Positions 58,146 through 64,000 of a stretch of DNA of 64,000 bases are shown one piece after another. The DNA is from Sporosarcina quadrami (GTDB lineage Bacteria; Bacillota; Bacilli; Bacillales_A; Planococcaceae). The stretch lies in assembly GCF_014836615.1 (NCBI RefSeq), contig NZ_JACSQN010000005.1, positions 186,001 through 250,000 on the forward strand, given 5' to 3'. The notes beneath the pieces were generated by a model that had not been told where the DNA came from, searched no databases, and was given only the letters and a program-made list of their open reading frames with translations. The number at the start of each line of letters is the position of its first letter. Within the stretch, counting starts at the first letter, position 1. A program made the position numbers and the translations under genes.

Positions 58146-58714
58146 TGAACGTAGGTAGAAGTCTTGTACTGCTCGTTTTATGTACAATCGCTTTGGTTGC
58201 ATGCGGATCACCGCAGCCAACCGGAAGTCAAGTCGCATCATTTTCATTCACCGATCAGAATGGAAATCCATTTGGTACTGATCAGTTAAACGGAAAAGTA
58301 TGGATTGCAGATTTCATATTCACGGATTGTAAAACGGTCTGTCCTCCGATGACAGCTGAAATGGCACAATTACAAAAACATTTTACAAAAGAAGGTGTTG
58401 AGGTGGAGTTTGTTTCATTTACTGTCGACCCAACAATTGATTCATCGGAAGTTCTGAAAGAATATATTGCCCAATATACAGATGACGAGTCAAATTGGCA
58501 TCTGTTAACGGGATATTCGCAAGAAGCTATTAAAAATCTGGCATTAGAACAATTCCAAACTATTGTCCAGAAACCTGAAAACTCAAGCCAAGTGATACAC
58601 GGGACAAACTTCTACTTAATTGACCAAAAAGGATATATCGTTAATGAGTTCAATTATGTCGAAGATACATTTACAGAACAAATGCAAAAAGAAGTGAAAA
58701 AATTACTAAAGTGA
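58145..58714 (+). CDS. SCO1/SenC-family copper lipoprotein
   Basis: 189 residues from ATG 58145, 8 bases after GGAG. Lipobox VAC (Cys20), thioredoxin fold with the CxxxC copper site C62-K-T-V-C66-P and His152 (VIHGTN). SCO proteins deliver copper to the CuA site of cytochrome oxidase. In one operon with the two-component system, so the system may sense copper or oxidase state. Confidence 0.93.
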   Translation: MNVGRSLVLLVLCTIALVACGSPQPTGSQVASFSFTDQNGNPFGTDQLNGKVWIADFIFTDCKTVCPPMTAEMAQLQKHFTKEGVEVEFVSFTVDPTIDSSEVLKEYIAQYTDDESNWHLLTGYSQEAIKNLALEQFQTIVQKPENSSQVIHGTNFYLIDQKGYIVNEFNYVEDTFTEQMQKEVKKLLK

Positions 58715-58787
58715 CATGTAATTGTTTGGATCCACAACTTAAAACTGATAGCATAAACAAAAGATGACTTATGCAGGAGGAATTCTT

Positions 58788-59099
58788 TTGAACGAATCAA
58801 CTAATGACCATATCTCTTCATTGACGTATTTCACAATTGAGCGATCCATCGAATGGTTTCAGCAAAAACAGGAGCAGAAGGAGTGCAATATTTATCTTCA
58901 GACAGACTGGGTTAAGACGTCCGATCACTCTTTCAAAATCCAAGCCGTTCTTGACATGTCCTATAAACCCTTTTCAAATGGTTCGGGGTTGTTTTATCTC
59001 CATACGAATCAAGGTGTTTTCACATATGGAGTGAATACGGATCCCAACCATTTCATCGATGCATATCGACGTTTAAAAGGTGACTCATTCTTAAACTAA
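58788..59099 (+). CDS. hypothetical protein (103 aa)
   Basis: TTG 58788 (LNESTNDHISSL) has a perfect AGGAGG 7 bases upstream; the in-frame ATG at 58764 precedes that site. Soluble, mixed alpha/beta (FTIERSIEWFQQKQEQKECN, FYLHTNQGVFTYGVN). No recognised family. Confidence 0.65.
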   Translation: MNESTNDHISSLTYFTIERSIEWFQQKQEQKECNIYLQTDWVKTSDHSFKIQAVLDMSYKPFSNGSGLFYLHTNQGVFTYGVNTDPNHFIDAYRRLKGDSFLN

Positions 59100-59122
59100 T
59101 AATCTTTAATTGCTTTTTATTT

Positions 59123-59147
59123 GTTTAAAAAATATATACTGAGGTAT
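59123..59147 (+). promoter_or_regulatory. SigB-type promoter of yflT
   Basis: GTTTAA (59123-59128), 13-base spacer, AGGTAT (59142-59147), against consensus GTTTAA-N12-15-GGGTAT. It lies 34 bases before the start of a known class of general stress gene. Confidence 0.72.
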
Positions 59148-59181
59148 ATATAGAACAAATACATTAGGAGGTAATTATATA

Positions 59182-59502
59182 ATGGTTATTAAAAAAATCG
59201 TTGAAAACGCAGTGCAGGCAAAGAGTGAAATTGATGACTTAACTCGTCAAGGGTATACGCATGATGACATCTATATTTTCGCGCATGATAAAAAGCGCTC
59301 TGATAATATTTCAGATGCACTCGACACTGAAGAAGTCGGCATGAAAGAGCAAGGCTTCCTAGACAGCATGAAAAACATGTTCTCTTCTCGCGGTGACGAG
59401 TTGCGTAGTAAAATGGAAGCTGCGGGATTGACTGCAGAAGATGCAGCTGACGCAGAACGCGAATTGGACCATGGAAAACTGGTTCTAATCGTTAATAAGT
59501 AA
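59182..59502 (+). CDS. yflT: general stress protein, YflT family
   Basis: A 106-residue protein: KKIVENAVQAKSEIDDLTRQ, GYTHDDIYIFAHDKKRSDNI and ELDHGKLVLIVNK match the heat-induced YflT family. Controlled by SigB in B. subtilis, and a SigB-like promoter is present here. Biochemical function unknown. Confidence 0.88.
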   Translation: MVIKKIVENAVQAKSEIDDLTRQGYTHDDIYIFAHDKKRSDNISDALDTEEVGMKEQGFLDSMKNMFSSRGDELRSKMEAAGLTAEDAADAERELDHGKLVLIVNK

Positions 59503-59513
59503 TATAGTGTTAC

Positions 59514-59560
59514 AAGCAGTTCAAATCGGGGACATATTTCCGATTTGAACTGCTTTTCTT
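59514..59560 (+). terminator. terminator of yflT
   Basis: A perfect 16-bp stem, AAGCAGTTCAAATCGG with CCGATTTGAACTGCTT, then TTCTTATT. Confidence 0.92.
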
Positions 59561-59632
59561 ATTGAGTCATTCAACTTTTAACACATGCATCGTTTTTTCT
59601 AGTATGATATGTACTGAAAGCAGGTGCGGTTT

Positions 59633-60016
59633 ATGGATAAAAAGTTATGGAAAATAGGTTTTTTCACAGCGCTCACTTCGTTTGTCTTGATGATTTTAGG
59701 TACTCGAACGATACTTGGAACGGAATTGGTATTCAAAAACTATTTGGCTTTTGGCTTATTCAGTTTAACAGTCGGCATCATTGGGGCCGTCATGCTGTTC
59801 TATAATATGAAAATCGCCTATCGGATTTTCATGGTCGCGCTCGTATTGGCATTCGCGGAGTTTTTCAGAAGCTTCCTTATGAATACAGATGGACTGGGTG
59901 ACCTTGTCGGCGTCCTTTCCTTGTTCATGATTTCATCATTCGGATTTGGTGTAGCAGTTATAGTGCAGTTCATTATGATGATTATTCAAAAGATGAAGGA
60001 AGAAAATAATTCTTGA
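59633..60016 (+). CDS. four-helix membrane protein, unknown (127 aa)
   Basis: ATG 59633 has CAGGTG upstream. Four hydrophobic helices with short loops; DUF4064-like size and layout, but the assignment is weak. Followed by a terminator and then repeat array 2. Confidence 0.6.
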   Translation: MDKKLWKIGFFTALTSFVLMILGTRTILGTELVFKNYLAFGLFSLTVGIIGAVMLFYNMKIAYRIFMVALVLAFAEFFRSFLMNTDGLGDLVGVLSLFMISSFGFGVAVIVQFIMMIIQKMKEENNS

Positions 60017-60023
60017 TGTAGGA

Positions 60024-60068
60024 ATGCGTTGTGCTGCGACATTTACTGTTGCAGTGCGGCGTTTTTTA
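60024..60068 (+). terminator. terminator with G:U-rich stem
   Basis: GCGTTGTGCTGCGAC and TTGCAGTGCGGCG arms with several wobbles, then TTTTTTAG. Confidence 0.7.
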
Positions 60069-60084
60069 GTTTGTGAAGGTTGAA

Positions 60085-61944
<1,860 letters not shown>

Positions 61945-61951
61945 ACAAGAA

Positions 61952-61992
61952 AAAAGTAGAGGCAGGAATTTTCTTCCTAACCTCTACTTTTG
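61952..61992. terminator. bidirectional terminator between tpl and rlmN
   Basis: AAAAGTAGAGG (61952-61962) pairs with CCTCTACTTTT (61981-61991), with A and T runs on the two sides. Confidence 0.9.
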
Positions 61993-61997
61993 TATGA

Positions 61998-63068
61998 TTA
62001 CCGTACTTTTTCTTTGTCTTTCTTAATTTGCTTACTACGTAGCTGTCCGCAAGCAGCGTCGATATCTGTCCCATGCTCAAGACGCACACCGCAATTAATG
62101 CCGCGTTTTTTCAATGTCTCATAAAATGATTTTATCGCTTCGGGCTTGCTTCGCTGATACTGGCCGTGTTCATCAACCGGGTTGTAAGGAATCAGGTTGA
62201 CATAGGAGAGATGGCGTTTATTGTACAGGAGTTTCGCCAACTGCTCAGCTTCTGTCACATGATCGTTTACATCGCTCAAGAGAATATATTCAAACGTAAT
62301 ACGACGATTGGTCGTTTCCAAATAATAATCAATCGCATCCATCAGCTTTTCAATGGGATACGCTTTGTTAATTTTCATAATGCGCGTACGCAAATCATTA
62401 TTTGGAGCATGCAACGATACTGCCAAATTGATCTGGATGTTCTCTTCCGCGAAATCACGGATTTTCGGAGTCAAACCACTAGTCGAAACGGTAATATGAC
62501 GAGCACCGATAGACAATCCATCTTGGTCATTTACGACACGAAGGAAGTTCATCAAATTCGTATAATTATCGAACGGTTCCCCAATTCCCATGACGACGAT
62601 ATGGCTGACACGTTCCTCTTCACCTAATTGATCTAAATGCTCTTGCACCATCATGATTTGACCGACGATTTCACCAGCATCTAAATCCCGGTTTTTTTTC
62701 AATAAACCGCTCGCACAGAAACTGCAACCGATGTTACAGCCAACTTGTGTCGTAACACAGACCGATTGGCCATAAGGGAATTTCATCAAAACCGTTTCAA
62801 TCAGATTACCGTCCTGCATTTTGAACAAGAACTTAATTGTTCCGTCATCGGAAACTTGCTTGACGCTCTTTTCCAACGTTTGGATTGCGAAATGCTCGTC
62901 CAATAAATCAAGACATTCTTTATTTATATTCGTCATGTCCGCAAAAGTGCTGACACGCTTTTTATATAACCAATCCCATACTTGCTTCGCACGGAATTTC
63001 TTTTGTCCATTGTCTATTAACCACGCTGTCAGTTGTTCCAACGTCAATCCATAAATTGATTTTTCCAT
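61998..63068 (-). CDS. rlmN: 23S rRNA / tRNA adenine C2-methyltransferase RlmN
   Basis: A 356-residue radical SAM enzyme that methylates A2503 of 23S rRNA and A37 of some tRNAs. CNIGCSFC (CxxxCxxC, about 110-118) binds the 4Fe-4S cluster; [10 protein letters not shown] binds SAM; C340 in [10 protein letters not shown] is the catalytic Cys. The Cfr-specific pattern is not present. Confidence 0.96.
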   Translation of the reverse strand: MEKSIYGLTLEQLTAWLIDNGQKKFRAKQVWDWLYKKRVSTFADMTNINKECLDLLDEHFAIQTLEKSVKQVSDDGTIKFLFKMQDGNLIETVLMKFPYGQSVCVTTQVGCNIGCSFCASGLLKKNRDLDAGEIVGQIMMVQEHLDQLGEEERVSHIVVMGIGEPFDNYTNLMNFLRVVNDQDGLSIGARHITVSTSGLTPKIRDFAEENIQINLAVSLHAPNNDLRTRIMKINKAYPIEKLMDAIDYYLETTNRRITFEYILLSDVNDHVTEAEQLAKLLYNKRHLSYVNLIPYNPVDEHGQYQRSKPEAIKSFYETLKKRGINCGVRLEHGTDIDAACGQLRSKQIKKDKEKVR

Positions 63069-63129
63069 GTCAATTCCTCACCTCTAAATTTTGCATTCAG
63101 TAAGTATAACATATATTTAATTAAAACCG

Positions 63130-63158
63130 AAGAAAAAGACTGCATTTTACTAATGCAG
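63130..63158 (-). terminator. terminator of the small membrane gene
   Basis: CTGCAT and ATGCAG arms (63140-63158); on minus followed by TCTTTTTCTT. Confidence 0.72.
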
Positions 63159-63175
63159 CCCATGACAACTTCTTA

Positions 63176-63355
63176 TTATACTTCAGTTTTCTCTTTTTTA
63201 TCTTGTTTAATTTTCACGGATAAGACAAATACATTCAACAGCGCTAGAATTGTGAATAAAATCCCGATACCTGTTTGCCCAGTCATAAACCGCTGTACTG
63301 CGAAAAAAGTTAAGAAAATAATTAATGCAATATCAATGTATTTCGGCATGTTCAT
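63176..63355 (-). CDS. small membrane protein (59 aa)
   Basis: ATG 63355 (MNMPKYIDIALIIFLTFFAV) follows GGAAGG. Two helices and a Lys-rich C-terminus (KIKQDKKEKTEV). Family not recognised. Confidence 0.65.
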   Translation of the reverse strand: MNMPKYIDIALIIFLTFFAVQRFMTGQTGIGILFTILALLNVFVLSVKIKQDKKEKTEV

Positions 63356-63449
63356 AGTAGACGCCTTCCTTCCCGGAGCAAATGCTACCATATAAAATAA
63401 GTATACCAGTTAATGATATTCATTTGCCAACCAAGAATACAATAAATCG

Positions 63450-64000
63450 TCAACTCATCAAATAGCTACTAATTTTATTTAACAATACATTCATCTGCTC
63501 GTCTGTACCAATTGAAATACGTAAATAGTTGTCAATTAGCGGTATATTGAAATGCCTTACAAGTATTTTTTCTTCTTTCAAATACTCATATAGATCTATA
63601 GCCTTGACAGACCGGTGAACAGCGAAGACAAAATTCGCGCTAGACGGTAGTACGTCAAATCCAAGTCGCTCCAACTCGGTAACCGTCCACTCTCTCGTCT
63701 CTTTTATCTTAGAGACCGTTTTTTGCAAATAGGCTTTATCCTCAAAAGCAGCAGTCGCAGCAGCCATTGCTAATCTATCAACCGTATACGAATTGAATGA
63801 ATCCTTAAGTCGCACCAAAGCGTCAATCAAATTACTGTTCCCAATTGCATACCCTACACGCATACCTGCAAGTGAACGAGATTTCGAAGTCGTCTGGATG
63901 ACTAGCAGATTATCATACTTGCGGATCAGCTCAATAGCGGACGGTCCCGCGAAATCGATATACGCTTCGTCAATAATGACAACTGTATGAGGATTCTTCT
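63450..64000 (-). CDS. hisC: histidinol-phosphate aminotransferase, 5' end outside the window
   Basis: The C-terminal about 183 residues of a PLP aminotransferase; the frame is open to the window edge. VVIIDEAYIDF, the PLP lysine in TTSKSRSLAGMRVGYAI, SANFVFAV and LRISIGT are HisC features. It makes L-histidinol phosphate in His synthesis; a related amino-acid role is possible since no other his gene is visible. Confidence 0.88.
   Translation of the reverse strand, partial: KNPHTVVIIDEAYIDFAGPSAIELIRKYDNLLVIQTTSKSRSLAGMRVGYAIGNSNLIDALVRLKDSFNSYTVDRLAMAAATAAFEDKAYLQKTVSKIKETREWTVTELERLGFDVLPSSANFVFAVHRSVKAIDLYEYLKEEKILVRHFNIPLIDNYLRISIGTDEQMNVLLNKISSYLMS

Overview
The window is chromosomal DNA of a low-to-mid G+C Bacillota, most likely a Bacillales member of the Planococcaceae (Sporosarcina-like). 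This is inferred from strong AGGAGG ribosome-binding sites, a YflT-type stress gene behind a SigB-like promoter, PepF, MtnE, a SCO/YtkA pair, and a LexA box of the Bacillus type. No rRNA, tRNA or CRISPR array was seen.

Host DNA, 1-2406: an Fsr-like MFS exporter, a small membrane protein, a YkuS-like UPF0180 protein, and the 3' end of a dicarboxylate/amino-acid:cation symporter gene. That gene is cut in two by a prophage of about 39.6 kb (2392-41984). A 15-bp direct repeat (GGAACACCCGCTGTA) marks both ends. The two host halves read in frame when joined across it, so precise excision would restore the transporter. A large serine integrase ends 28 bp from attR.

Prophage layout, almost all on the minus strand, from right to left: integrase; an S24-type CI repressor divergent from a Cro-like protein across ACGTAAG operators; a run of very small early proteins; a recombination and replication block (Gp157/Gam-like, ERF, initiator with 11-bp iterons, DnaB helicase, HNH, SSB, RusA); a DNA cytosine methyltransferase; a sigma-70-like factor; dUTPase; a DPPH methyltransferase; and a RinA/ArpU-like late regulator. 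A strong promoter then precedes a compact structured RNA, placed like a lambda PR'/6S RNA switch at the head of the late genes. The late genes encode a lipoprotein, HNH, TerS/TerL, portal, protease, HK97 capsid, connectors, an Acb2-like anti-CBASS sponge, tail tube, G/GT tail chaperone with a GGGAAAC slippery site, tape measure, Dit, tail spike and fibre, holin and amidase. Next to attL lie accessory genes, including a two-gene cassette whose promoter spacer is a perfect LexA box. A lone plus-strand gene (10822-11274) sits inside the late operon.

Host DNA to the right, 41985-64000: DUF4870, NagZ, DUF1992, a PaaI-like thioesterase, two Nudix hydrolases, PepF, an MtnE-like aminotransferase, a decayed DUF4362 lipoprotein gene, GNAT, ASCH, a copper/oxidase-type cluster (YtkA-like lipoprotein, two-component system, SCO protein), YflT, tyrosine phenol-lyase, RlmN and a partial HisC. 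Two intergenic arrays (46672-46920 and 60085-60401) are built from about 21-bp units that strictly alternate between two types. They are the most unusual unexplained DNA in the window.
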